Part shown: positions 16,550 to 23,547 of the stretch, piece by piece
Numbering within the stretch: position 1 is the first letter of the stretch
Layout: each line of letters starts with the position of its first letter
Source of the DNA: Candidatus Peribacteria bacterium
GTDB taxonomy: Bacteria > Patescibacteriota > Gracilibacteria > Peribacterales > Peribacteraceae
NCBI GenBank assembly: GCA_020632295.1
Contig: JACKFU010000001.1
Location: 434,001-498,000 of the forward strand
Direction of reading: 5' to 3'
Length of the DNA stretch: 64,000 nucleotides
Position numbers and translations under genes: made by a program
The notes under the pieces: generated by a model
The model's database searches: none
What the model was told of the DNA's origin: nothing
Seen by the model: only the letters and a program-made list of their open reading frames with translations

Positions 16550-17420
16550 TTTCATTGACCAATTCTTCGGCGATGCAAAGAGGCTCCGACTGAGTGCGGT
16601 AGAGAAGAAGGCTATTTGGAGTACGATGCCACTTTCTTCACTGGAGAAGGCAGAGGTATTTCAGCGAATTTCCAAGCATATGCAGCGGAATCCCATTCCA
16701 CTTGATCCCACTCCATCGCTTAGTTACTTCTGGCATTTCCATAAACTTGCTGCCAGTTTTATGATTGCACTTCTTATTCTTACTGCAGGGAGTGGAACGG
16801 TAGCCTATGCTGCCGAGGGGACTGTGCCTGGTGATACGCTCTACACTGTTAAAGTCGGTGTGACAGAACCGCTCATTGATATGGCACTTTCTTTTGATCC
16901 AGAGCGACAAGCAGAGTGGGAAAGGCGTCGTATTAAACGTCGTTTAAAAGAGGCAGAGCATCTTTCGGTACTTGAGGAATTGAAGCCCGAGCACATAGAG
17001 TTATTAGAGCAGCATGTTGAGCGTCGTATGGAGAGACTCGAGGAACATCTCGAAGAGGTTCCTGAGGAATTACAATCACTTATTCAAGAGCGTGTTGATG
17101 ATGTTATGAGACGTCATGAAGAATTTTTGGAACATGTCGAATCTGGTGACATTATCAAACCTGAAGTGCATGAATTTAAAAGACAGATGCACGACATGCG
17201 TAATCGCGCTCAAGAGAAGTGGGGGATGCAACTTCCGCCCCCACCACCACTGCAGAATCCCACTGAAAATGTACAAATTCATCCCCCCAAGGAGTTAGAA
17301 TTACCTTTGGAGGGATGGCTGAGTGGTCGAAAGCGCACGACTCGAAATCGTGTAGACGAGCAATCGTCTCGGGGGTTCGAATCCCCCTCCCTCCGCCAGC
17401 CTATGCCCTCCGGGCGCTAG
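16542..17420 (+). CDS. DUF5667-type membrane protein, probable anti-sigma partner
   Basis: A reading frame of up to 292 residues. Residues 1-65 are a cytoplasmic helical region suited to binding the sigma factor; a single helix (FMIALLILTAGSG) follows at about 70-87. Outside lies a DUF5667-like segment (GTVPGDTLYTVKVGV...LSFDPERQAEWERRRIKRRLKEAEHL) and a charged coiled coil to about residue 225. The end is odd: the frame runs through the whole tRNA-Ser gene on the same strand and stops at 17420, so the last 37 or so codons are tRNA sequence. A six-C run at 17283-17288 lies just before; a shift to one other frame there would stop at TAG 17296. The true C-terminus is uncertain. Confidence 0.75.
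   Translation: MSDFIDQFFGDAKRLRLSAVEKKAIWSTMPLSSLEKAEVFQRISKHMQRNPIPLDPTPSLSYFWHFHKLAASFMIALLILTAGSGTVAYAAEGTVPGDTLYTVKVGVTEPLIDMALSFDPERQAEWERRRIKRRLKEAEHLSVLEELKPEHIELLEQHVERRMERLEEHLEEVPEELQSLIQERVDDVMRRHEEFLEHVESGDIIKPEVHEFKRQMHDMRNRAQEKWGMQLPPPPPLQNPTENVQIHPPKELELPLEGWLSGRKRTTRNRVDEQSSRGFESPSLRQPMPSGR
17309..17398 (+). tRNA. tRNA-Ser (anticodon CGA)
   Basis: A class II tRNA with a 7-bp acceptor stem (GGAGGGA with TCCCTCC), anticodon stem CACGA/TCGTG around the loop CTCGAAA (anticodon 17343-17345), a long variable arm (GACGA/TCGTC) and a T stem GGGGG/CCCCC with TTCGAAT loop. Discriminator G at 17395 and an encoded CCA at 17396-17398. It overlaps the reading frame of the DUF5667 gene on the same strand. 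Confidence 0.97.
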
Positions 17421-17523
17421 GGCGAGGGGCGAGTTTTTGGCTTTTCACCATGCACCGTCTATTACTTCATGAGTGTCAAATGGTTTAAAACCTAATTTTG
17501 TGCACAAATTTTGCAATTTAGCC

Positions 17524-17553
17524 TTGCGACGATTGCAACAATCCGCATACAAT
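17524..17553 (+). promoter_or_regulatory. Promoter of histone-fold gene
   Basis: TTGCGA (17524-17529), an 18-base spacer and TACAAT (17548-17553). The predicted start lies near 17560, leaving about 29 nt of leader before the ATG at 17589. Confidence 0.5.
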
Positions 17554-17588
17554 CAAGGTCGTTATTTACATCTTTCCACACTATTCCC

Positions 17589-17759
17589 ATGAGTTACGTT
17601 GTAGCTTCCAAGCTGAAGGACCTCGTTAAGAAGCACGGAATGATGTCTTCCGGTGACCTCGCAGATGCAGTATCTGCACACCTCGAGGCTGCTGTTAAGA
17701 AGGCTTGTGACCGCGCTAAGGCTAACGGCCGCAAGACTGTTCGTGCAGAAGACCTCTAG
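17589..17759 (+). CDS. Small histone-fold protein (bacterial histone)
   Basis: A 56-residue basic protein. The pattern is that of a minimal histone fold: short helix (VASKLKDLVKKHG, residues 5-17), long central helix (GDLADAVSAHLEAAVKKACDRAKANG, 22-47), then GRKTVRAEDL (47-56). That last block is the loop-2/helix-3 signature of archaeal histones (GRKT-x-x-AED). The Arg in GRKT normally inserts into the DNA minor groove or pairs with an Asp, here D55. Single-fold histones are known in Bdellovibrio and in some other bacteria. An upstream start at 17511 is possible but gives an unrelated extension. It is followed by a strong terminator and is therefore monocistronic. It is clearly not HU. Confidence 0.75.
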   Translation: MSYVVASKLKDLVKKHGMMSSGDLADAVSAHLEAAVKKACDRAKANGRKTVRAEDL

Positions 17760-17779
17760 TTCTTTTTTGAACAAAATTC

Positions 17780-17814
17780 AAAATAGGTGCTTTGCGAGAG
17801 CAGGCACCTATTTT
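17780..17814 (+). terminator. Rho-independent type terminator
   Basis: An 11-bp perfect stem (AAAATAGGTGC with GCACCTATTTT) with a 13-base loop, 20 bases after the histone stop codon. The stem ends in TTTT, giving a bidirectional shape. Confidence 0.75.
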
Positions 17815-17818
17815 GGAG

Positions 17819-17908
17819 GAAGCTAAGGAAGCTGAAGATTCTGAAGAAGCTAAGGATACTTTAGCTTCCTTAGACTCCTTAGACTCCTTAGCTTCTTTAG
17901 CTTCTTTT
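17819..17908. repeat. Paired nonamer tetrads forming a long hairpin, entering prfB
   Basis: Left arm: GAAGCTAAG, GAAGCTGAA, GATTCTGAA, GAAGCTAAG (17819-17854). Right arm: GCTTCCTTA, GACTCCTTA, GACTCCTTA, GCTTCTTTA, GCTTCTTTT (17864-17908). The arms are near complements with a nine-base loop. The right arm encodes the last residues (KRS) and stop codon of prfB. A sister element lies at 34220-34303. Confidence 0.88.
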
Positions 17909-18977
17909 TAATTCTGCCTCAATAAACTGTTGTATATCTCCATCAAGCACTGCGTCAGTGTGACTGGTTTCCACATTTGTTCGTAGATCTTTTACCATTT
18001 GGTACGGATGGAGAACATAGGAGCGAATCTGTTGTCCGAAGTCGGCGCTTTTCTCGGCGCTCTTCATGCCTTCCTTTTTCTTGGCATCTTCTTCCCGCTT
18101 CTTCTCAAGCAGTTTTGCGCGCAGCATGTTCATTGCTTGCACGCGGTTTTGCTGTTGGCTCCTCTGGCTCTGACAGGCAACAACGATGCCCGATGGCTCA
18201 TGGGTAATGCGTACGGCACTATCTGTTTTATTAACGTGTTGACCTCCAGCACCACTTGCGCGAAATGTGTCGATGCGCAGATCACTGGGGTCAATATCGA
18301 CTTCACTTGTTTCTGTAATTTCTGGTAGTGCTTCTACGAGGGCAAAACTTGTTTGTCGTAGATTTTTTGCGTTGAAAGGGGAGAGACGAACGAGTCGATG
18401 GGTACCTCGTTCACATTTTAAAAACCCAAATGCAAACTCTCCTTGTATATGAAGTGTTGCGGATTTTATTCCTGCTTCTTGTCCATCTGTTTTTTCAATC
18501 AGCTCTGCTGCCCACCCCTGGCGCTCACAGTAACGCAAGTACATGCGAAGCAGCATGGCAGCCCAGTCTTGTGCTTCAGTACCTCCTGCACCACTACTAA
18601 TAGTGAGGTACGCATTGTCCGCATCAAACTCGCCACTTAAGTAGAGACGTGTTTCAATTGCTTCCCATTCTATGAGAAGTCTTTTGTATTCTTCTTCTGC
18701 ATCTTCTGCATCTTCTGCACCCTCTATCTCTTTTACTAGCTCTAATAACGCATCAACCTCCGATGCAAGCGTTGCCACCGGCTCCCACTGCTTCTTGAGC
18801 ACTTTGATTTTCAAAAACATGGCATTTGCAGCATCGGGATCATTCCAGACAGAAGGATCCTTCGCTGCTTCCTCTAGGGCGTGTAGCTCCTCAGGGATTC
18901 CCTTTGCCTCAAAGAGAGTCCTTCCCCGTGCTAAGGGCGGATGCAAGATCCTGTAGTTTTGCAACTAGTTCTTCCAC
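17897..18977 (-). CDS. prfB: Peptide chain release factor 2 with programmed +1 frameshift
   Basis: Release factor 2 ends translation at UGA and UAA. Key parts: the SPF anticodon-like tripeptide (VRLSPFNAK), the catalytic GGQ (SGAGGQHVNK) and typical length of about 359 residues. The first 22 codons from GTG 18977 (EELVAKLQDLASAL...KDSL) lead to CTT TGA at 18914-18909. A +1 slip on CTT skips one base and continues as EAKGIPEELHALEE. A purine-rich GGGGAAGGA lies upstream of the slip site as the internal Shine-Dalgarno-like signal. This is the classic autoregulation: low RF2 favours frameshifting. A nine-base repeat (18690-18716) encodes AEDAEDAEE. The C-terminus is supplied by a nonamer repeat. 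Confidence 0.93.
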
Positions 18978-19009
18978 GGTGGAAGGGGGAAAGAGGAGTA
19001 GACGCAGCT

Positions 19010-19038
19010 ATTATAGCTATAAAAAAGTAATTTGTCAT
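19010..19038 (-). promoter_or_regulatory. prfB promoter using a repeat-borne -35
   Basis: Minus strand: ATGACA (19033-19038), a 17-base spacer and TATAAT (19010-19015). The -35 hexamer lies inside the heptamer array at 19027-19054. Leader of about 30 nt before the GTG at 18977. Confidence 0.55.
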
Positions 19039-19054
19039 TCGTAATTAGTTATTA
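19027..19054. repeat. Heptamer tetrad array, GTAATTA/GTCATTC
   Basis: Units GTAATTT, GTCATTC, GTAATTA, GTTATTA (28 bp). The minus strand reads AATGACA/AATTACG, the same word family as the arrays at 49026 and 50904. It provides the prfB -35 element. Confidence 0.75.
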
Positions 19055-19139
19055 AAACATATTTGCATAAGAATGCAATTTCTGTCCGTAGAAGAAAAAC
19101 GGTTATTGCGCTATACTATAAGGAAAACACAAATACCAC

Positions 19140-19742
19140 ATGCAGGAAGATCTTCAACACCCTGGCCCAACCCTGAGCGACATTGTCCGCCGTACTGCGA
19201 TTCCATTTTGTCTCTTTGCCGTTGTCCTTACAGGACTGCTTACACTCTCCTGGCTCTTGCTCATTCCGCAGATTACGGATGTTACTGTTGGGGGACAGTC
19301 TCGCGATGTGTCACATTTACAGGAATATAATAATCAAATTCAGGGAGAGATTACGCTTCTTGAACATAAGCGAGGGGCGTATTTGCTTCCCATTCATCAT
19401 GAAGTATACGAGCGCTTGAAAGTCATAAAAAATGAGCGTTCTCAGTTTGAAGATCTGCGGAAAGAACTGAAACGTATTAGAAACGAGCTTGTACCAGGCA
19501 ATAGTACGGTTGTTTCCATTGCTAGCATTACCTTTGATGCAGGGAAGCATACTGCAGACATTCGTGGGGATATTCGTAATGTCGGCCCTCGTTCTATGAC
19601 TGTGCTTGCACGTTTTGTGGAAGCTGTTCAGGCAATTAACTTTGTTATTGATGTAGAGCCTTCTCAGTACACACGCAAAGAAGACCCTACTCTTGGTTTT
19701 TATTCACCATTTACTCTCCATATTCGCCTTGATCGCATTTAA
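19140..19742 (+). CDS. Membrane-anchored PilN-like protein
   Basis: A 200-residue protein: cytoplasmic N-terminus, one helix at about 21-43 (FCLFAVVLTGLLTLSWLLLIP), a coiled coil at 60-105 and a C-terminal alpha/beta domain (SIASITFDAGKHTADIRGDI, then ARFVEAVQAINFVIDV). This architecture resembles PilN-type assembly proteins of type IV pili, which form a PilN-PilO inner-membrane platform. I infer this from layout only; no other pilus gene is nearby. TATACT with ATAAGGAAA lies about 20-30 bases upstream. It is followed after 13 bases by a protein of similar layout. Confidence 0.45.
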   Translation: MQEDLQHPGPTLSDIVRRTAIPFCLFAVVLTGLLTLSWLLLIPQITDVTVGGQSRDVSHLQEYNNQIQGEITLLEHKRGAYLLPIHHEVYERLKVIKNERSQFEDLRKELKRIRNELVPGNSTVVSIASITFDAGKHTADIRGDIRNVGPRSMTVLARFVEAVQAINFVIDVEPSQYTRKEDPTLGFYSPFTLHIRLDRI

Positions 19743-19755
19743 CCGATTCCGCACC

Positions 19756-20595
19756 GTGAAGACACCCCATCCGCTCTTGCTTCTTGGAGTTGGGACAGGT
19801 TTTATGGCTCTCTCTGTTGTGTTGATATCTGCACACATTCATACCATTATTCAGGTTCGCGATGTCTCTGTTCCTATTGTTGCTCAACTTCCACAGATGG
19901 AACGTAAGTTGAGCGCTCTTAAGCAGCAAGTTGAACTTGCGGAAATGCAGACGGTGAATCGTGCCGGTTCTCAGCAGGAAAAAGTGGATGTATATGCTCT
20001 CCCAAAGGAGACAGATATGAGTCGGCTTATTGCAACATTTGAGGTTATTCGCGATGTCTTAAAACGTGATGGCGTTCTCGCAAGTATGTCGGATATTGAT
20101 GTGTCTGATGCAGATACTCACATACTGTCTGTTGAATTTTCTGTTCATGAAGAGGGGCTGCAGTCCATTTTGCTCTTGGTACGACTTGCTGGTCTCCTTA
20201 CGGTATCCGATGTCCTTACCGAGCAGGAAATTGCCCTTCTGGTAGACCGCGTCGAGCAGGAAAATCCAACAGGTATTATTGCACTTGAGCAGTTCCTTTC
20301 ACTTGATCTATTACGTTATGCAGAGGACCCACAAACCTTTGAAGAACAACTAAAGCGGTCATTTACTTCTTCCAGTTTTCTGAATGCATTTGAGAATGTT
20401 CTGCGTACATCACTTCTCTATGATACGAAGAAGCTTCTTGGCGGCACTCTTGGCAAGGTGCTTGAGGGGTATAAGCTCTGGCCAATGCAGATGATGGCTC
20501 TGGATTCCGTGACTGTTCAACCTGGCTCTGCACCAAAATGGTATAAATTAACGCTGACAGTTCTTGTCTTTAGCAATGAGTCTACGGTACCGTAG
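19756..20595 (+). CDS. Membrane-anchored PilO-like protein
   Basis: A 279-residue protein with one helix at about 9-30 (LLLLGVGTGFMALSVVLIS), a heptad-rich segment (ERKLSALKQQVELAE) and a larger soluble domain. A GTG start at 19756 is preferred over a TTG at 19693, which would overlap the previous gene by 50 bases. Paired with the preceding gene it resembles PilN/PilO in order and layout, but this is inference. Its stop codon lies inside a 14-bp palindrome (CTACGGTACCGTAG, 20582-20595) directly before infC. Confidence 0.42.
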   Translation: MKTPHPLLLLGVGTGFMALSVVLISAHIHTIIQVRDVSVPIVAQLPQMERKLSALKQQVELAEMQTVNRAGSQQEKVDVYALPKETDMSRLIATFEVIRDVLKRDGVLASMSDIDVSDADTHILSVEFSVHEEGLQSILLLVRLAGLLTVSDVLTEQEIALLVDRVEQENPTGIIALEQFLSLDLLRYAEDPQTFEEQLKRSFTSSSFLNAFENVLRTSLLYDTKKLLGGTLGKVLEGYKLWPMQMMALDSVTVQPGSAPKWYKLTLTVLVFSNESTVP

Positions 20596-20601
20596 ATTTC
20601 A

Positions 20602-21147
20602 ATGCAGAAACGTCGTAATACTATTATTGCTAAGAAGAAAGAGCGTCGACCACGCTTGAATGAGGAGATTACTGCGCCCGAAGTTCTTCTTGTTGATGGC
20701 GAAGATAGCATTAGACTGAGCGCCAGTGACGCACTTGCTCGTGCGCGTGAGCAGGAGTTGGATCTTATTGAAATTTCGCCGAAAGCAAATCCTCCTGTTG
20801 TGAAAATTACTGACTTTGGACGCTATATGTATCAGCAGAAAAAGAAGGAGCAGAAGCAGAAAGCACATAATAAACAGACAGAGGTAAAAATGCTGAGGTT
20901 TAGCTTTCGTACGGAGAAACATGACCTCGATCGTATTCTTGATAGAGCCAGAGAGTTCCTCGATGAACGGCACTTGGTAAAGCTTGTTGTTCGCTTGCGT
21001 GGTCGAGAAATGACGAATAAAGACTATGCAAAGCAAAAGCTTGCGGGACTTGTGACGCAACTTACTGATGTTGCTGATGTAGAGCAGGAGGTGAAACCAC
21101 AGGGAAACCAGTTCTCAGCAATTGTAAGGCCAAAGAGAGGGAATTAG
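20602..21147 (+). CDS. infC: Translation initiation factor IF-3
   Basis: A 181-residue IF-3, which binds the 30S subunit and checks start-codon pairing. N-domain: RPRLNEEITAPEVLLVDGE and DLIEISPKANPPVVKITDFGRY. C-domain: EVKMLRFSFRTEKHDLDRIL and VKLVVRLRGREM. The order infC-rpmI-rplT is the widespread one. The start here is ATG rather than the AUU used for autoregulation in enterobacteria. The usual L20-leader control region is not evident in the seven bases upstream. Confidence 0.96.
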   Translation: MQKRRNTIIAKKKERRPRLNEEITAPEVLLVDGEDSIRLSASDALARAREQELDLIEISPKANPPVVKITDFGRYMYQQKKKEQKQKAHNKQTEVKMLRFSFRTEKHDLDRILDRAREFLDERHLVKLVVRLRGREMTNKDYAKQKLAGLVTQLTDVADVEQEVKPQGNQFSAIVRPKRGN

Positions 21148-21160
21148 CGCTTCTTTTTGC

Positions 21161-21188
21161 TTGATATTGGCTTTTTTCTCCATATACT
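21161..21188 (+). promoter_or_regulatory. Promoter of rpmI
   Basis: TTGATA (21161-21166), a 16-base spacer and TATACT (21183-21188), eight bases before the rpmI ATG. It gives rpmI-rplT a separate near-leaderless transcript. Confidence 0.6.
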
Positions 21189-21196
21189 GGCTCGGT

Positions 21197-21391
21197 ATGC
21201 CTAAGCAGAAGTCTCACAGTGGTGGCAAAAAACGGGTTCGAAAGACCGGTTCAGGCCGTATTGCGATGAAGCGTAACAGCCGAAATCACCTGCTTCAGCA
21301 GAAGAATAAGCGACAGAAGAAACTTGGCCGCACTCTGATTTCTGACAAGACGGATACTAAGAAACTTACCTCACTCCTTCCTTATCTTTAA
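21197..21391 (+). CDS. rpmI: Ribosomal protein bL35
   Basis: A 64-residue, strongly basic large-subunit protein at normal length. It starts MPKQKSHSGGKKRVRKTGSG and carries the conserved RNHLLQQKNKRQKKLGR stretch. An upstream in-frame start would run through the promoter, so the ATG at 21197 is used. It is followed by rplT after 27 bases. Confidence 0.95.
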   Translation: MPKQKSHSGGKKRVRKTGSGRIAMKRNSRNHLLQQKNKRQKKLGRTLISDKTDTKKLTSLLPYL

Positions 21392-21418
21392 ACCATACTT
21401 CGATTACTCTCAGCATAA

Positions 21419-21760
21419 ATGCGCGTAAAGCGAGGCATCGTTCGTAGGCGACGACACAATAAGATCCGTAAAATGGTGAAGGGCTACCGCAGTAGTCGTC
21501 GTGGAAATATTCGCAAGGCAAACGAGGCAATTATGAAGGCAGGGCAGCATGCGTATATGGATCGCCGTAAAAAGAAGCGTACCTTCCGCGCACTCTGGAT
21601 TACACGACTAAGCGCAGCAGTAAAAGAACACGGACTCAACTACTCTCGCTTTGCAAAAGGTCTCAAAGATAAGAACATTGTTCTCGACAGAAAGTCTCTC
21701 TCTGAGCTTGCGATCCATGAACCAAAGGTCTTTGAGCAGGTGGTGAAAGCGGTGTCGTGA
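21419..21760 (+). CDS. rplT: Ribosomal protein bL20
   Basis: A 113-residue large-subunit assembly protein. The long basic N-terminal helix (RVKRGIVRRRRHNKIRKMVKG) and the globular C-domain (FRALWITRLSAAVKEHGLNYSRF) are both complete. bL20 represses its own operon in other bacteria by binding leader RNA; no such leader is apparent between rpmI and rplT. End of the operon. Confidence 0.96.
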   Translation: MRVKRGIVRRRRHNKIRKMVKGYRSSRRGNIRKANEAIMKAGQHAYMDRRKKKRTFRALWITRLSAAVKEHGLNYSRFAKGLKDKNIVLDRKSLSELAIHEPKVFEQVVKAVS

Positions 21761-21776
21761 GTAAAAACCAATGACA

Positions 21777-21805
21777 TTGACAGATTATTTCTTTAGTTTT
21801 ACCCT
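21777..21805 (+). promoter_or_regulatory. Promoter of the GC-rich orphan gene
   Basis: A consensus TTGACA (21777-21782), a 17-base spacer and TACCCT (21800-21805). It predicts an RNA with a leader of about 160 nt before the ATG at 21972, unlike the leaderless style of its neighbours. Confidence 0.45.
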
Positions 21806-21839
21806 ATATCAATGTGTTCTTTCAGAACATCGTCAAGAT

Positions 21840-21966
21840 TCAGGTGAAGAGACAAGCCCTCTGTGCATCATTTTGAGTGCCTAGGGCGCTTGTCTCATTT
21901 TCCGAGCAAGTCCGAGCCGACGGTATCGGTAACACTTGTATGCCCCATTTGAGGGGTAAAGGAGTT
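21840..21966 (+). promoter_or_regulatory. Structured leader with Shine-Dalgarno before orphan gene
   Basis: Stem 1 pairs AGACAAGC with GCTTGTCT (inner CCT/AGG after a bulge, about 21849-21894). Stem 2 is CCGACGG/ATCGG type near 21916-21929. Stem 3 pairs CCCC with GGGG just before AAAGGAG at 21957-21963. The last hairpin could gate the ribosome site, as in cis-regulatory RNAs. It matches no riboswitch class I know. Confidence 0.4.
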
Positions 21967-21971
21967 TTACG

Positions 21972-22643
21972 ATGAAGACCGCAACAAGTTTGACGGGGTT
22001 GCCGCAGAAGAAGATCACCACTGGTCTCAAGCGGCTCCAAGGGGCAGGAATCACACCGGAGCGGTGGCTGGCCATGTTGGATGCAGACCCTGCTTCCATG
22101 CAGAACCTTGCAGATGCGTGGCCTGTGCGACTTCCGTCCTTCTCCTACGATGCCGTGGCAATCCTCGGCTTCGGAGAGGCGAGTACGGAACCGCTTCCCA
22201 AACCTGCGCCCGGTGAGATCGTGATCCGTGTCGGTGACTGGTCTCTGCAAGACTTGCGTGACTGTGATACCGGCAAGGAGCTGATGCATCAGCAGGACTG
22301 GTACGACAAGTACGACTGCATGACAGCGAAGTTGACACCCGGTGTCTACCGAGTGCGACTGCCAGTGCGAGACAGCAACCGGAAGAACTTTTCCGAGCAG
22401 AAGGGTCTCCTTCTGTCCGGGGAAGACGTCGCCCCTGTTGCCCTCGGTGCAGCCACTCTGCTCGTTCGTCTCAAGGAGACCGGCAACGATCTTCTTGAGA
22501 ACGACTGGTGCCGCTGCAGTGAGGTACTCCCCGACGGCCGCCACGCCGCGCTCGTTGTCGACGAGGGTCGCGTGCTCGTCTACGGCTACTGGGATGACTA
22601 TCGCAATGACGGCTTGTGGTTGTCGGCCGCTCGGAAGGCCTGA
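21972..22643 (+). CDS. GC-rich orphan protein of unknown family
   Basis: A 223-residue protein unlike its neighbours in base and codon use: G/C-ending codons such as CTC, GTC, GCC and ACC dominate here, while neighbours prefer T-ending codons. The N-terminus has a short helical domain (GLPQKKITTGLKRLQGAGITPERWLAML). The C-terminus ends with a Tyr/Trp-rich block (VYGYWDDYRNDGLWLSAARKA). The middle is beta-rich (GEIVIRVGDWSLQDLRD, LTPGVYRVRLPV). It has a classical AAAGGAG ribosome site and a long structured leader, rare in this window. A 337-codon antisense frame exists but looks like a GC artefact. Lateral acquisition is likely; function unknown. Confidence 0.65.
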   Translation: MKTATSLTGLPQKKITTGLKRLQGAGITPERWLAMLDADPASMQNLADAWPVRLPSFSYDAVAILGFGEASTEPLPKPAPGEIVIRVGDWSLQDLRDCDTGKELMHQQDWYDKYDCMTAKLTPGVYRVRLPVRDSNRKNFSEQKGLLLSGEDVAPVALGAATLLVRLKETGNDLLENDWCRCSEVLPDGRHAALVVDEGRVLVYGYWDDYRNDGLWLSAARKA

Positions 22644-22694
22644 TCCTTGAAGTCTTGAGGCCTCAGCGCTTCTTGACACCTTGAACCTCCGCGA

Positions 22695-22723
22695 CCTGCC
22701 TGCCGGCAGGCAGGCATTTTTTT
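22695..22723 (+). terminator. Terminator built on a 20-bp GC palindrome
   Basis: CCTGCCTGCCGGCAGGCAGG (22695-22714) is a perfect palindrome followed by CA and seven T residues, with flanking CCGCGA/TCGCGG that can extend the fold. It follows the GC-rich orphan gene by 51 bases. A variant of the palindrome sits inside folK (61701-61721). Confidence 0.8.
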
Positions 22724-22899
22724 CGCGGGGGTTCTTTTCTGTGCCAAAGTGTATAACGGTCTGCTTTCGACACGATGCCGCGCAGACCGTGGAAAGTTTT
22801 GTAGAGATCGTATGCACTACGCAGGATGGGGATATCAAAAATTTTTTCCACATTCAGAGTTTAAGAGAGAGCTGTCGATGTTTGTCGAATTCTTCTGGT
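22724..22899. other. Spacer without recognised gene
   Basis: Bases between the terminator and the next promoter. Reading frames here are short and lack known motifs; the frame of the next gene stays open through it but without a good start. I see only an A/T-rich patch (ATTTTTTCC) and no repeat. Confidence 0.5.
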
Positions 22900-22905
22900 T
22901 ACGAT
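22900..22905 (+). promoter_or_regulatory. -10 box 6 nt before start codon (leaderless type)
   Basis: TACGAT, then six bases (ATTGTG), then the ATG at 22912. The spacing matches several other genes in the window. Confidence 0.4.
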
Positions 22906-22911
22906 ATTGTG

Positions 22912-23547
22912 ATGCCCATGTCCTCAACCGCCTCCAGCAATGCGTTACGATCTGTCATTACATTCACACTATGCTATCTTCTTATAGCTTCTCTCTTTGC
23001 ATGGAGACTTTCTAACTGGGAGTTTATTCTCTATATCTTTGTTGTGCTGATTATCGGATTACTCGTTTTGAATGTCCATGCAAAGGTACACTTCTCTACG
23101 GGAGTACTGTGGTGTCTTTCTGTTTGGGGATTACTGCATATGCTCGGCGGACTTGCTCCTATTCCCATGCATTGGCCGCACGAAGGTGACAAGCTCGTCC
23201 TGTACAGTTTTTGGCTTATTCCCAATGTCTTTAAATACGATAATCTTATTCACGGTTATGGGTTCGGTGTAGGAACGTGGGCGTGTTGGCAGGCACTATC
23301 TCCAATTGTTATTGGCACCAAAGAGCACATCACCGAAATTATTCTTGCTGTCCTTGCGGCAAATGGGCTTGGCGCCATTAATGAAATTATTGAATTCTTT
23401 GCAACACTCACTATTCCATCTACCAATGTTGGTGGATATAGTAATACGGGTTGGGATTTAGTATTCAACCTTGTTGGTTCTTCTGTAGCAGCGTTGATTA
23501 TTTGGTTTGGCAAGCCACTTGCGATAGTGAATACCCAAAGCGAATAA
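22912..23547 (+). CDS. DUF2238-like (YjdF-type) membrane protein
   Basis: A 211-residue integral membrane protein with about six helices. It contains polar, conserved-looking patches in helices: KYDNLIHGYGFGVGTWACW and NGLGAINEIIEFFATL, then NTGWDLVFNLVGS. This layout matches the DUF2238/YjdF group (D-x-x-xH, N-E-x-x-E, D-x-x-x-N). Function unknown. The ATG at 22912 or 22918 is preferred over a far-upstream start that would include the terminator. The last 50 bases overlap the convergent sulfotransferase gene. Confidence 0.7.
   Translation: MPMSSTASSNALRSVITFTLCYLLIASLFAWRLSNWEFILYIFVVLIIGLLVLNVHAKVHFSTGVLWCLSVWGLLHMLGGLAPIPMHWPHEGDKLVLYSFWLIPNVFKYDNLIHGYGFGVGTWACWQALSPIVIGTKEHITEIILAVLAANGLGAINEIIEFFATLTIPSTNVGGYSNTGWDLVFNLVGSSVAALIIWFGKPLAIVNTQSE

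Noticed and set aside
17511..17588. Longer start of the histone-fold protein
   Set aside because: It would begin before the predicted promoter -35 box and adds a segment with no histone similarity.
18909..18911. In-frame UGA in prfB as evidence of UGA recoding to glycine
   Set aside because: The context is the standard CTT TGA frameshift site, and UGA ends several genes in the window.
21840..22853. A 337-codon open frame on the minus strand across the GC-rich orphan gene
   Set aside because: It is antisense to a better-supported gene with promoter and ribosome site. GC-rich DNA often gives long antisense frames, and it runs through the terminator palindrome.
22681..22911. N-terminal extension of the DUF2238-like protein
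   Set aside because: The extra 77 codons begin inside the terminator palindrome and have no membrane or domain features. A -10 box sits just before the later ATG.
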